Source: Gammaproteobacteria bacterium
GTDB taxonomy: Bacteria > Pseudomonadota > Gammaproteobacteria > GCA-002705445 > GCA-002716945
Reading direction: 5' to 3'
Assembly (NCBI GenBank): GCA_029246085.1
Contig: JAQWOB010000013.1
Coordinates: 1 to 50,278, forward strand
Length of the DNA stretch: 50,278 bases
Shown: one piece after another, positions 34,556 to 44,199 of the stretch
Numbering within the stretch: the stretch's first letter is position 1
How the letters are laid out: every line of letters begins with the position of its first letter
Notes under the pieces: generated by a model
Databases searched by the model: none
The model's input: only the letters and a program-made list of their open reading frames with translations
What the model was told of the DNA's origin: nothing
Position numbers and translations under genes: made by a program

Positions 34556-37286
34556 AGTTAAAATTATCTTGATATCCAAGAATTCCTTCTCTCAATAATT
34601 CTGCAGTCTTGTTAGTTGAGGTAGCTATACCTTTAGGCAAGAATTCAAAATAAAATGCATTATCTAACTTAGTTCCGTTCCAGTAATCTCTAATAACAAA
34701 TTTCACTCCATAGCAACAACTCTCATATTCAACACCAATCATTTTTTCTAAGGTGCCTTCTGTATTACTTCTTTGATTATTGAACGAATAATTAATTTTT
34801 CCCACAAGTGATAATCTATTATTGACAGGTATGACCGCAGAAAAATCCACTTCTTCTTGAGAACCTCTGGAAAATCTATAGCTAGTATTGAATATTTGAT
34901 TTTGTTTACCATAAGGCCTCTTATAGGATAGTCTTACCTGATTTTTCTCACCATAGCCCTCATGAGGGTTAAACTCTGTATAACCACTTAGTTTCCAGTA
35001 ATTAGACAATTTAGCATTAACTAAACCCATTATATTAGATGAGTCTGAATGATTTGTTGTACTATTAGTGAGATTTACTGACCTATCATCTAAATAGAAA
35101 ATTTGCCCTATTGTAGCTCTCAATATCTCATTGCCATTATTTGTATCTACCATGCTTGAGCTTAATGCCAAGGTAAGTTGTTTTGCATCATTTAATCTAT
35201 CTTCCCCATAAAATTTGTTTTCTGAAAATAGGTTATACCGTAAATCATTTTCTCCAGCATCAAATATAGGAATATCGTCTTGATTGGGTGCGGGAACATA
35301 CAAGAAGTATGCTTCGGGCTCAAGAGTTTGAAGAATATTTTTCCCAGACATTCTATCAAATATCATTTTACCTCTAAGACTTAATATTGGAGTGGTCTGA
35401 CTAATACTATTATTAGTATTTTTAGATAAACTATAGCTTCTATGCTTTAAACCTATTTTTGGTGTTAATTCCCAGCCTGGATTTTTAAAAGGATACTCGA
35501 CAGATGGATATAGACTTATTCTTGTCCCATCAGCTTTATGATCATAGGTATGACTAAAGATAGATACTTCTCCATTGAAATTATATTTTAATTCCTTGTT
35601 TTTTTCATGAGTATAAAAATTAGCTCTAATTTGAGGTAAAACACTATATTGTTCAATCAAACCTGTTTTAGCAAGCTGATAATCTGTAGTCCTAATAGAT
35701 GTATTTAAATAACCAAATGAACCATAATCTGTTCTAGTTATTTCTGCTTGTCTTTTAATATGAGTTCTTCCAACTCTAGAAACTGTGTTGCCAAAATCAT
35801 CAAAGTATGTCAAGTCTGATGTACCACCCACATCAATATTTGATGTCATAAGAGTCCCATCCCATCCTCCAGGCTCATTACTCAATTTTAAATTATTTTT
35901 TAAGACTCTATTATCTCTGAAAAAATAAGCATGTCTATTCTTTCCAGTGATATCATCTTTATTCATATTTGCTAATTCAAACTCAGTATCACTCTTTTTA
36001 GTTTTATATCTTAACTCTGCCTCCAGCATCTGACCCCTTCCAGAAAAATTTGTTGGTATGAGAGTTGCGTCTATATTCTCAGCAATATTAAAATAATAAG
36101 GCGTTGAGATAACAGTTCCACTTTCACCAGAACTTCCAATGGTTGGAAATAAAAAGCCACTATGACGTTCATTGCTCAAAGGAAAACTAAAAAATGGTGA
36201 ATAAAGAATAGGAACGTCTTTATATTTTAAAAAGATATTATAAGCATGCCCTCTATCTGTATCACGATATAAAATAGTCTTTGAAGAAGTTATTTCCCAG
36301 TCAGGATCATCTAGGCTACAGGTTGTATAGCTACTTGGAGTTAAGTATATAACGCCAGCATCATCTATAAATATATCGTCAGCCTTGCCGCTCCCTGGTC
36401 TCTTTTGGTCAGGGAAGTGATAGGTTGTATCTGAAAAATTAACAGTATCGTTTTCACTATTATAACCGCCTTTATTAGCATATAAAGTTAGATCTTCTGT
36501 AAGATATTTAACATCTCCTTCTGCAGTTAATACTCCTGTATCTGCATTAAAATTTGCTTTATTAGACTTAACTAAATCATTTGCTCTTTCAATTTCAACA
36601 TTCCCATTAGCATAAAAAATTCCTGCTTCATCTTGATTCTGATCATCTGATCTAACTTCTAAGGTTTCTTCATCAGCATTGAATAGAGTTTTTTGTGTTA
36701 AGTAGTTTTCAAATTCATTATCTATGCATACAGGTAATTTATTCTTTAAAGTTGCGGTAAGATAATCATCTCTTTTTGCTACAATTATTTCTGTATATGA
36801 ACTATTTTCCTTTAATTCCGCTTCTTTTACAGGTGCATTTTTATAAGAATTATTTACATCCTTGCCCATTTTCTTAATAATTTTATGTTGGTCATATATT
36901 TCAGCAACTTTTTCATTTTTAAATATAACTGTTACTCTTTTTGGTGCCAAAAATACGCCATTAACCCTCTCATAATATATATAATCCCAGCGCTCTGAAT
37001 GGAATACATCAATTATTGTAGGAGTTCCTAGTAAGAATTTTACTTGCTCTTTGCTTAAACCGGGAACAAGTTTCTGCAGGTTTTCATTTTCAATTAGAGT
37101 GCCTTGTTTGATAGGTGTTTTATAAGGTTTGGGAAGCCAACTAGGCCCAGTTTCTAAAAATTCTAAAATTTCTTCATCTGGAAGATAAATATTCGGGATT
37201 ATCGAAGCATTTACATTACCTGTAATAATGTATAAAACAGCTGTCAAAACTATAGTTTTTGCTTTCTTTAAAAACACTTTCTTCAT
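34548..37286 (-). CDS. lptD: LPS assembly protein LptD with an N-terminal BamE-like domain (fusion)
   Basis: 912 aa. Residues 1-27 are a type I signal peptide (no lipobox). Residues about 53-133 match the BamE/SmpA/OmlA domain: IKQGTLIENENLQKL, VPGLSKEQVKFLLGTPTIID, FHSERWDYIYYER, RVTVIFKNEKVAEI. A linker follows, then a normal LptD: OstA-type beta-jellyroll with FYANGNVEIERAND (about 180-320) and an outer-membrane barrel. The four LptD disulfide cysteines are present (187, 323, 857, 858; CC near the end as in E. coli 724-725). LptD inserts LPS in the outer leaflet. BamE is normally a separate lipoprotein of the BAM complex. The frame is continuous with no stop between domains. A TATAAT lies 10 nt from the ATG. 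surA overlaps its 3' end. Confidence 0.93.
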   Translation of the reverse strand: MKKVFLKKAKTIVLTAVLYIITGNVNASIIPNIYLPDEEILEFLETGPSWLPKPYKTPIKQGTLIENENLQKLVPGLSKEQVKFLLGTPTIIDVFHSERWDYIYYERVNGVFLAPKRVTVIFKNEKVAEIYDQHKIIKKMGKDVNNSYKNAPVKEAELKENSSYTEIIVAKRDDYLTATLKNKLPVCIDNEFENYLTQKTLFNADEETLEVRSDDQNQDEAGIFYANGNVEIERANDLVKSNKANFNADTGVLTAEGDVKYLTEDLTLYANKGGYNSENDTVNFSDTTYHFPDQKRPGSGKADDIFIDDAGVIYLTPSSYTTCSLDDPDWEITSSKTILYRDTDRGHAYNIFLKYKDVPILYSPFFSFPLSNERHSGFLFPTIGSSGESGTVISTPYYFNIAENIDATLIPTNFSGRGQMLEAELRYKTKKSDTEFELANMNKDDITGKNRHAYFFRDNRVLKNNLKLSNEPGGWDGTLMTSNIDVGGTSDLTYFDDFGNTVSRVGRTHIKRQAEITRTDYGSFGYLNTSIRTTDYQLAKTGLIEQYSVLPQIRANFYTHEKNKELKYNFNGEVSIFSHTYDHKADGTRISLYPSVEYPFKNPGWELTPKIGLKHRSYSLSKNTNNSISQTTPILSLRGKMIFDRMSGKNILQTLEPEAYFLYVPAPNQDDIPIFDAGENDLRYNLFSENKFYGEDRLNDAKQLTLALSSSMVDTNNGNEILRATIGQIFYLDDRSVNLTNSTTNHSDSSNIMGLVNAKLSNYWKLSGYTEFNPHEGYGEKNQVRLSYKRPYGKQNQIFNTSYRFSRGSQEEVDFSAVIPVNNRLSLVGKINYSFNNQRSNTEGTLEKMIGVEYESCCYGVKFVIRDYWNGTKLDNAFYFEFLPKGIATSTNKTAELLREGILGYQDNFNYE

Positions 37287-37296
37287 AATATCCGTG

Positions 37297-37302
37297 ATTA
37301 TA
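37297..37302 (-). promoter_or_regulatory. Extended -10 box ten bases upstream of lptD
   Basis: Minus strand TGA-TATAAT with ten bases to the lptD ATG. The predicted start of transcription is within about 5 nt of the ATG, so the message would be nearly leaderless; a GGAT precedes the ATG closely. Just upstream, an imperfect hairpin with GAGT/ACTC at 37323-37345 followed by TATTTTA may end adk transcription. Confidence 0.45.
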
Positions 37303-37351
37303 TCATGAAATCCATAGTAAAATAGAGAGAGTTACCAGACTCCTCTTATAG

Positions 37352-37990
37352 TTAAGACTTTATTATTTCTAATATTTTTTTAGATAAAAGAGCAGGGTCA
37401 TTGCCGCCAATCATCTTATGCAATATATTTTTATTTTGATAGAATTCTATTATCGGAGCAGTCTGTTCTTGGTATACGTTCAGTCTATTTTTTACAGTTT
37501 CTTCTTTATCATCTTCTCTTTGATATAGTTCACCGCCACCTTCACACTTATCTCCTACTTTTTCTCCTCTATCTGTATTTCCAATATATCCACTACTAGT
37601 ACACAATAATCTTCCAGTACATCTTTCAATCAAAGTCTCAAAAGGAACATCTATTAAAAAGACATATTCTAGTGAAATATTCTTAGCTATAAATAGTTCA
37701 TCTAAACTTTCTGCTTGAGAAATATTCCTTGGATAGCCATCAAGTATAAAACCTTTTTTGCATTCATCTTGGCCAAGTTTTTTAGAGACTAGGGATAGAA
37801 CTAAATCATCACTGACAAATTTACCTGTCGACATTATATCTTGAATTTCTTTCCCAAGGCTTGAACCGCCTTTTATTTCTTCTCTCAAAAGATCCCCTGT
37901 TGAAATTTGGGGAATACCAAACTCTTTTATGATAAGTTTCGACTGCGTACCCTTACCGCAACCTGGTGCTCCTAAAAATAATATATTCAT
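37352..37990 (-). CDS. adk: Adenylate kinase
   Basis: 212-aa adenylate kinase with P-loop GAPGCGKGT at 7-15, [22 protein letters not shown] and the LID region [11 protein letters not shown]. The LID has two cysteines (LLCTSSG and GDKCEGG), not the four of zinc-type forms. It balances ATP, ADP and AMP. It follows hppA after 18 bases, so the two are likely co-transcribed; the product of adenylating reactions, PPi, is used by HppA. Confidence 0.97.
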   Translation of the reverse strand: MNILFLGAPGCGKGTQSKLIIKEFGIPQISTGDLLREEIKGGSSLGKEIQDIMSTGKFVSDDLVLSLVSKKLGQDECKKGFILDGYPRNISQAESLDELFIAKNISLEYVFLIDVPFETLIERCTGRLLCTSSGYIGNTDRGEKVGDKCEGGGELYQREDDKEETVKNRLNVYQEQTAPIIEFYQNKNILHKMIGGNDPALLSKKILEIIKS

Positions 37991-38008
37991 AATTTTTTCT
38001 CCTAAAGG

Positions 38009-40039
38009 TTATAGTAATGGTGCAATTACTAAACTAACAATTGCCATAACATTAATTAATATGTTCATTGATGGACCCGATGTATCTTTAAGAGGATCTC
38101 CGACAGTATCACCAACTACAGCAGCTGTATGTACGTCAGACCCTTTCCCGCCTAAATTACCTTGCTCAACGTATTTCTTTGCATTATCCCATGCACCACC
38201 TGCATTTGACATTGTTAGAGCTAGCAAAACACAACTAAGTAGGCCGCCACCAAGTAGACCTCCTAGCATTTCAGCACCAAACCCTAGCCCTATTATCACA
38301 GGTGAGAAAACAGCAATTGCTCCAGGTAAAATCATTTTCTTTAGAGCAGCTGTTGTTGCAATTTCTATACATTTTCCATTCTCAGGCTTAGCTGTTCCCT
38401 CTAATAATCCAGGTATCTCTCTGAATTGCCGTCTTATTTCATTGATCATTTCAGATGCAGCATCTCCAACAGCAGTTATTGTTAAAGAAGCTACCAAGAA
38501 AGGAATCATTCCTCCGATAAATAAACCTATAAGCACATTTGTATCTGTTAGTAATAACTGCACTTCAGCTCTACCTTGAGATATATGAGTATGATTAACT
38601 TCTTGGACAAAAGCCGTGATGATTGCAAGGGCAGCTAGTGCAGCCGCTCCAATAGCAAAACCTTTGCCTATAGCAGCTGTAGTATTTCCAACCTCGTCTA
38701 AACTATCAGTAATTTTTCTTGTATCTTCACCAAGACCAGCCATTTCTGCTATGCCTCCAGCATTATCAGCTACAGGGCCATATGCATCAATAGCCATAGT
38801 AATTCCTACTGTTGCCAACATACCAACAGCTGCAATTCCTACACCATATAAATCAGCATACGCATTAGCGATGAAAATTATTACAGCTATAGAAATAATA
38901 GGAATAACCACAGATTCTAATCCTATAGCTAACCCAGTTGTAATAAGAGTAGCAGGACCGGTTTTACCTTGCCCAGCAATTTTTCTAACAGGTGCTCCAC
39001 CAGTATAATATTCGGTCACGAGACCTATAACAACACCACCAACAGTACCCGCTAAAACAGCAAACCAGATATCTAAGTTTAATCCTAAAGATCCTATTAC
39101 ATAATATGAAAAGATTACAAATATTACAGCGGCCGAGAATGTTCCTCCACGTAATGCCCCACTAATTTTTTCAGTTGATGTTGTTTTAGCTAAATATTTT
39201 ACAATCAATATGCCAGCTATTGAGCATAACAAACCAAGAGAAGCTAATGCTAAAGGTAAAAACATTAATGATTCTCGTGAGCCAAGACTATCAATTAGGG
39301 TCAAGCTTATTGTTGATGCTATAGCTATGGAAGCGATTATAGAACCACAATAAGATTCAAATATATCAGAACCCATTCCAGCAACATCACCAACATTATC
39401 ACCAACATTATCTGCTATTACTCCTGGATTACGTGGATCATCTTCCGGTATGCCTGCCTCTACTTTACCAACTAAGTCGGCACCGACATCAGCACATTTA
39501 GTGAAAATCCCTCCACCAACTCTTGAGAATAGAGCAACAACTGATGCTCCCATTCCAAAACCATGAATTATAGAAGTTGTTGCTGGATCACTACCATATA
39601 AAAAATATAGCACACCTAAGCCAAGTAGACCCATAGCAGCAACAGTAAGCCCCATAATAGAACCACCAAAGAATGCAATTGTTAAACTTTCAGATATACC
39701 AAATTTATTAGCGGCATTCGTTGTCCTCACATTTGCTTTGGTAGAAGTATACATTCCAATAAAACCTGTGGCAGATGAACAGAGGGCTCCAATTATAAAT
39801 GCCAATGTACTTTCTGGACCTAGACCTATATATACTCCAACTGTTAGAAATAGGGCAAAAAAGAATAATACAGAATACTCTTTTCTTATAAAAGTCATTG
39901 CTCCAAGGTGAATTTCATCAGCAATTTCAATAATTTTACCTTCGCCTGCAGGAAAGGTGAGAATGAATTTATATAGCACATATGCGGTTAATAAGCCTAG
40001 AATTCCTAGGTAAAGCGGTATTAGTTCTAAATTAAACAT
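38009..40039 (-). CDS. hppA: Membrane-bound ion-pumping pyrophosphatase
   Basis: 676-aa integral membrane pyrophosphatase with about sixteen helices, coupling PPi hydrolysis to ion export (or PPi synthesis in reverse). The catalytic loop is intact: [20 protein letters not shown] and [30 protein letters not shown] has Ala where the K+-independent group has Lys, which predicts the K+-dependent subfamily. H+ or Na+ as the pumped ion cannot be decided by eye. AAGGAG precedes the ATG. Divergent from mrdA. Confidence 0.95.
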   Translation of the reverse strand: MFNLELIPLYLGILGLLTAYVLYKFILTFPAGEGKIIEIADEIHLGAMTFIRKEYSVLFFFALFLTVGVYIGLGPESTLAFIIGALCSSATGFIGMYTSTKANVRTTNAANKFGISESLTIAFFGGSIMGLTVAAMGLLGLGVLYFLYGSDPATTSIIHGFGMGASVVALFSRVGGGIFTKCADVGADLVGKVEAGIPEDDPRNPGVIADNVGDNVGDVAGMGSDIFESYCGSIIASIAIASTISLTLIDSLGSRESLMFLPLALASLGLLCSIAGILIVKYLAKTTSTEKISGALRGGTFSAAVIFVIFSYYVIGSLGLNLDIWFAVLAGTVGGVVIGLVTEYYTGGAPVRKIAGQGKTGPATLITTGLAIGLESVVIPIISIAVIIFIANAYADLYGVGIAAVGMLATVGITMAIDAYGPVADNAGGIAEMAGLGEDTRKITDSLDEVGNTTAAIGKGFAIGAAALAALAIITAFVQEVNHTHISQGRAEVQLLLTDTNVLIGLFIGGMIPFLVASLTITAVGDAASEMINEIRRQFREIPGLLEGTAKPENGKCIEIATTAALKKMILPGAIAVFSPVIIGLGFGAEMLGGLLGGGLLSCVLLALTMSNAGGAWDNAKKYVEQGNLGGKGSDVHTAAVVGDTVGDPLKDTSGPSMNILINVMAIVSLVIAPLL

Positions 40040-40124
40040 CTAGTCTCCTTGTTTCAATTAAATATCTTTCGATATATTTTGAATTGAAAATGTAATTTAT
40101 ATATTCTTTTAGAAGAAGTCTCCA

Positions 40125-40130
40125 TATAAT
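40125..40130 (+). promoter_or_regulatory. TATAAT box six bases from the mrdA start codon
   Basis: TATAAT at 40125-40130 and six bases to the ATG at 40137; the predicted start of transcription coincides with the A of the ATG. There is no Shine-Dalgarno within 15 nt. A second TATAAT (40133-40138) overlaps the start codon itself. Suggests a leaderless mrdA message. Confidence 0.45.
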
Positions 40131-40136
40131 CATATA

Positions 40137-42047
40137 ATGAAAACAAAATCTCGAAGAGACTCTATCAGAAAACGTAAGAATATTGAAGAAAAATATAGCT
40201 GGGACCGACTGAGCGACTCTGGCGATGAGAGAAAATCTCATAAAACTAGGGCTTTAATTGCTACTGTTATCGTAGTTTCACTATTTTCTCTTTATATAGC
40301 CAAACTTTATAAAGTCCAAGTTTCTAACCATGGATATTATTCAGTAAAGTCAGACTCTAATAGAATTAAAATCAGACCAGTACAAGCAACACGTGGAATT
40401 ATCTATGATAGAAAAGGTAGTATTCTAGCTGATAACATCAGTACTTTTAATCTTGTCGTAAAAAAAGAGCTTATTGGTGATAAAAAAGATTTCTTGGATA
40501 AACTTGGGAAACTAGTCAATTTAGACAAAAATATGACTGAAAGCATAAACAGCCAATATAAAAATCGAAGACTAAAAGATATTACAATCATTGAAGACAT
40601 AACATTAGATGACTATTCTAAAATTGCAGTAGATCAATATATTCTCCCAGTAATAGAGTTGTTACCTAAATCTAAAAGAAGATATAAATCTCCAGAAGCC
40701 ATGGCTCATGTTATGGGTTATGTTGGGAAAGTCTCGGATGCTGATATAGAGTCATCTGTTGTAAAAATACATGAGGGAATGACAGAAATAGGGAAGCTCG
40801 GAGTAGAAAGATTTTATCAAAATATACTTTCAGGTCAACCCGGTTTTGAGAAATTAGAAACTGATGCAAAAGGAGAAGTAATAAGAGTTTTGGAAAAAAG
40901 AAAACCTATTCGGGGGAAAGATATTGTTTTAACAATTGACCTCGATCTCCAAAACTTTATTTATGAAGCAGTAAAAGACAAGGAGGGTGCAGTCATAGTA
41001 ATGAACCCCAATAATGGTGATATTTTAGCATTCGTAAGTTTTCCGGGATATGATATAAATCTTTTTACAAAGTCAATATCTAGCAAACAGTATTCAGCCT
41101 TGTTAAATGATAAAAGAAAGCCTTTAATCAACAGAGTAACCTCTGGTCAATATCCGCCCGGTTCTACATTAAAACCTTTCATTGGAATGATTGCTTTGGA
41201 GCAAGGAATTATTAATGAGAGCAAATTTGTCAATTGTGATGGTGCTTATGAGCTTGATAATCATAAGAGACCGTTTCGCTGTTGGAAGAAAGATGGTCAT
41301 GGAAATGCAGATTTATCTTATGCACTCACGCAATCTTGTGATGTTTTTTTTTACAGAGTTGCTCAATTAACAGGAATAGATTTAATAAGCGAGCACTTAT
41401 ATAAATATGGATTTGGTCAAAAGACATATGTAGATTTATATGGTGAAAAAAAAGGACTAATTCCTGATAGAGCATGGAAGTCCAAAGCTAAACAAGAACC
41501 ATGGTATCCAGGAGAAACGCTAAATGTAGGTATAGGCCAGGGGTATTTTCTTGCCACTCCTATGCAGTTAACATTAGCCACTGCTAGTTTAGCCAAAGAT
41601 GGGAATACTTATACCCCGCATTTTTTATTCGGTGATAAGAATAGCGAAACCACTGAAGTATCAATGTATGATTATGAAAATAATAAATTTTCTACAGAGA
41701 TGAAAGATATTCATTATCTTGATATTGTAAAGAAAGCAATGTGGCGTGTTGTAAATGACAGTGGAGTTGGAACTGCTTCAGGACTAAAAAAAGTAAAAAA
41801 CATAGAGTTTGCAGGGAAAACTGGTACTGCACAGGTTTATAATCTAGATAAAGGTAAGACCGGCACAAAGAGACTCCAGGATCATGCGTTATTTATAAGC
41901 TATGCCCCTTTTGAGTCACCAGAGATTGTTGTTACAGTGGTAGTAGAAAATGGAGGAGGAGGTTCATCAACTGCAGCCCCGATAGCAAGAGATATAATAG
42001 AATATTATATGGATCAGAAGCCAACTTCGGTATCAAAATATGAGTGA
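40137..42047 (+). CDS. mrdA: Penicillin-binding protein 2, elongasome transpeptidase
   Basis: 636-aa PBP2. Cytoplasmic basic N-terminus (1-38), one membrane helix (about 39-60), dimerisation domain starting near RGIIYDRKGSILADN, then the transpeptidase domain with catalytic Ser343 in PPGSTLKPF (SXXK), SCD as SXN, and GKTGTAQV as KTG. It cross-links peptidoglycan during cell elongation with RodA, whose gene overlaps by 8 bases. First gene of mrdA-mrdB-mltB-dacA-dat. Confidence 0.97.
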   Translation: MKTKSRRDSIRKRKNIEEKYSWDRLSDSGDERKSHKTRALIATVIVVSLFSLYIAKLYKVQVSNHGYYSVKSDSNRIKIRPVQATRGIIYDRKGSILADNISTFNLVVKKELIGDKKDFLDKLGKLVNLDKNMTESINSQYKNRRLKDITIIEDITLDDYSKIAVDQYILPVIELLPKSKRRYKSPEAMAHVMGYVGKVSDADIESSVVKIHEGMTEIGKLGVERFYQNILSGQPGFEKLETDAKGEVIRVLEKRKPIRGKDIVLTIDLDLQNFIYEAVKDKEGAVIVMNPNNGDILAFVSFPGYDINLFTKSISSKQYSALLNDKRKPLINRVTSGQYPPGSTLKPFIGMIALEQGIINESKFVNCDGAYELDNHKRPFRCWKKDGHGNADLSYALTQSCDVFFYRVAQLTGIDLISEHLYKYGFGQKTYVDLYGEKKGLIPDRAWKSKAKQEPWYPGETLNVGIGQGYFLATPMQLTLATASLAKDGNTYTPHFLFGDKNSETTEVSMYDYENNKFSTEMKDIHYLDIVKKAMWRVVNDSGVGTASGLKKVKNIEFAGKTGTAQVYNLDKGKTGTKRLQDHALFISYAPFESPEIVVTVVVENGGGGSSTAAPIARDIIEYYMDQKPTSVSKYE

Positions 42048-43155
42048 TTATGTAGGCGGTACAAGAAAACCTTTTTCAGGACTTTCAGCGTTATTATATA
42101 TTGATGCCAAACTTGTTGTACCGATAATAATAATCACAATACTCGGATTAGTTACAATATTTAGTAGTTCATCTGGGGACTTAAATTTAGTTATTAAACA
42201 ATTAACTAGAATCGTCATAGGCATAATTACGATGATTTTTATTGCGCAGGTTAATCCTGATAATCTAAAATTATTTGCACCAATACTATATATATTTACA
42301 ATATTATTACTTGGACTTGTACTTATTTTTGGCGTTGGGAATAGCGCAGATAGATGGCTTGATTTATATTTTATAAGGTTTCAGCCATCAGAGTTAATGA
42401 AAATACTGGTGCCTTTAATGTTAGCTACTTTTTATGCAGACAAACCTCTCCCTCCTAAAATCTCATATATTTTTGTGGCTATACTAATAGTTTTAGTTCC
42501 GGTATTTATGATTATGAGACAACCGGACCTTGGTACCGCATTATTGATAGGTATGTCAGGAGCTATTGCTATATTACTCGCAGGTATGTCGCTTAAATTT
42601 TTTTTAGGTAGCACTATCTCAGCTATGTCACTTATCCCAATCTTATGGCTCAACATGCACCAATATCAAAAGCAAAGAGTGCTAACATTTTTTAATCCAG
42701 AAAGTGACCCTTTAGGGTCAGGCTACCACTTAATGCAATCTAAGATAGCACTTGGTTCAGGTGGTTTTTTTGGTAAAGGATTTTTTAATGGAACACAATC
42801 AAAACTTGGTTTTGTACCGGAGCATTCAACTGACTTTATATTTACTGCTTTTGGAGAAGAATTTGGATATTTGGGTGTTATTATATTAATGACATTATAT
42901 CTTTTTATTGCGCTGAGAGGATTAAGTATTTCAATAAAAGCCACAGATAATTTTGGCAGAATTTTAACTGGGACTCTTAGTTTAACTATATTTTTATATG
43001 TATTGGTGAATGTAGGCATGGTTATTGGTTTTTTACCTGTTGTGGGGGCTCCATTACCATTCATGAGTTATGGGGGCACTTCCATGGTTACATTATTTGC
43101 TACAATAGGAATGATAATGTCAATTAAATCACATCAGAGGATCTTGAGAAAATGA
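42040..43155 (+). CDS. mrdB: Rod-shape peptidoglycan glycosyltransferase RodA
   Basis: 371-aa SEDS-family membrane protein with about ten helices, the glycan polymerase that works with PBP2. Family signatures: RWLDLYFIRFQPSELMKI near the middle, QPDLGTALLIG, FVPEHSTDFIFTAFGEEFG, and PLPFMSYGGTSM at the end. It overlaps mrdA by 8 bases and mltB by 4 bases. Confidence 0.97.
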   Translation: MSDYVGGTRKPFSGLSALLYIDAKLVVPIIIITILGLVTIFSSSSGDLNLVIKQLTRIVIGIITMIFIAQVNPDNLKLFAPILYIFTILLLGLVLIFGVGNSADRWLDLYFIRFQPSELMKILVPLMLATFYADKPLPPKISYIFVAILIVLVPVFMIMRQPDLGTALLIGMSGAIAILLAGMSLKFFLGSTISAMSLIPILWLNMHQYQKQRVLTFFNPESDPLGSGYHLMQSKIALGSGGFFGKGFFNGTQSKLGFVPEHSTDFIFTAFGEEFGYLGVIILMTLYLFIALRGLSISIKATDNFGRILTGTLSLTIFLYVLVNVGMVIGFLPVVGAPLPFMSYGGTSMVTLFATIGMIMSIKSHQRILRK

Positions 43156-44180
43156 TTAAAGGGTTGCTAATTTTTCTAGTTTTATCTAGTACTGCGATGG
43201 CAAGTTATGATCAATATAAAGTAAATAATTTTATTGATTTTATGCATTCCGAACACTCTTATAGCAAAGAAAACCTCAAGATTTTATTTAATGAAATTAA
43301 AGCAGAGCCACGCATAAAAAAATATTTTAAAAAGGCTCCAGAGAGAACCTTGATGTGGAATGGCTGTAAAGCTGAGGATAAAAAATGTACTAACTATAAG
43401 AAGTTATTTGTTACTAAAAAAAACATAGAGAAGGGAATCATTTTTTGGAATCAGAACAAAAATGCTTTACTTAGAGCAGAAAAAAAATTCGGGGTGCCTC
43501 CAGAAATTATCATTGCGATTATAGGAATAGAGAGTAAGTATGGGCTACGAACTGGAACTTTTAAAACATTTGATACTTTAGCATCTCTGTCTTTAGGGCC
43601 AAACGAGGGGAGGCGAGCAAAATTTTATAAAGATGAACTTATAAATTTTTTATTAATGTGTAGAGAGAATAAATTAGATCCAAGAAATATAAAAGGTTCC
43701 TATGCTGGAGCCTTGGGCAAACCTCAGTTTATATCTAGTAGTTATAGACATTATGCTATTGATTTTAATGGAGACAATGTGGTCGACTTATGGAACTCAA
43801 ATGAAGATGTTATTGGAAGCGTTGCTAATTATTTTAAAAAAAATGGTTGGAAAAATAATCAGCTTATAATGAGTAATACAATATATAAGAATTCTAATAT
43901 TAAGTATGTGGAGAGTGAGTCCAAGAAAACCTATAAACCTAAAACTCCTTATAAAGTATTTATGAATAATAAATTATATTCAGATGAGGCTATTGATGAT
44001 AATACCTTATTATCTGTTATCGGTAGAGAGGAGCAAGATGGTAAAATCTATAGTTTTGCACATAAAAATTTTTATGTTATCACTAGATATAATCGTAGTA
44101 GATTATATGCATTAGCAGTGTACTCTTTAAGTAATCAGATTAAGAGATATAAATCAGAGTTAGAAAATGATAATTCATGA
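43152..44180 (+). CDS. mltB: Lytic murein transglycosylase B
   Basis: 342-aa MltB family enzyme cleaving glycan strands with 1,6-anhydro product formation. Catalytic Glu127 stands in IIGIESKYGLRTG; GALGKPQFISSSYRHYAIDFNG is the second family signature. The signal peptide (1-18) ends in AMAS with no lipobox cysteine, so unlike E. coli MltB it should be soluble in the periplasm. It overlaps mrdB by 4 bases (ATGA). The rlpA gene that often follows it is absent here. Confidence 0.94.
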   Translation: MIKGLLIFLVLSSTAMASYDQYKVNNFIDFMHSEHSYSKENLKILFNEIKAEPRIKKYFKKAPERTLMWNGCKAEDKKCTNYKKLFVTKKNIEKGIIFWNQNKNALLRAEKKFGVPPEIIIAIIGIESKYGLRTGTFKTFDTLASLSLGPNEGRRAKFYKDELINFLLMCRENKLDPRNIKGSYAGALGKPQFISSSYRHYAIDFNGDNVVDLWNSNEDVIGSVANYFKKNGWKNNQLIMSNTIYKNSNIKYVESESKKTYKPKTPYKVFMNNKLYSDEAIDDNTLLSVIGREEQDGKIYSFAHKNFYVITRYNRSRLYALAVYSLSNQIKRYKSELENDNS

Positions 44181-44188
44181 TATGATTA

Positions 44189-44194
44189 TATAGT
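44189..44194 (+). promoter_or_regulatory. TATAGT box five bases from the dacA start codon
   Basis: TATAGT, five bases, then the ATG at 44200. No Shine-Dalgarno in the mltB-dacA gap. It could give a leaderless dacA message in addition to operon transcription from mrdA. Confidence 0.3.
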
Positions 44195-44199
44195 TATTT

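Noticed and set aside
38009-40039. Long plus-strand frames (for example 37929-38579 and 38616-39008) antisense to hppA
   Set aside because: Shadow frames created by the codon use of the pyrophosphatase gene; Pro/Ala/Ser-rich with no family resemblance.
40032-40241. 69-codon minus-strand frame crossing the hppA-mrdA gap
   Set aside because: It overlaps the starts of two firm genes, lacks a ribosome binding site and resembles no protein.
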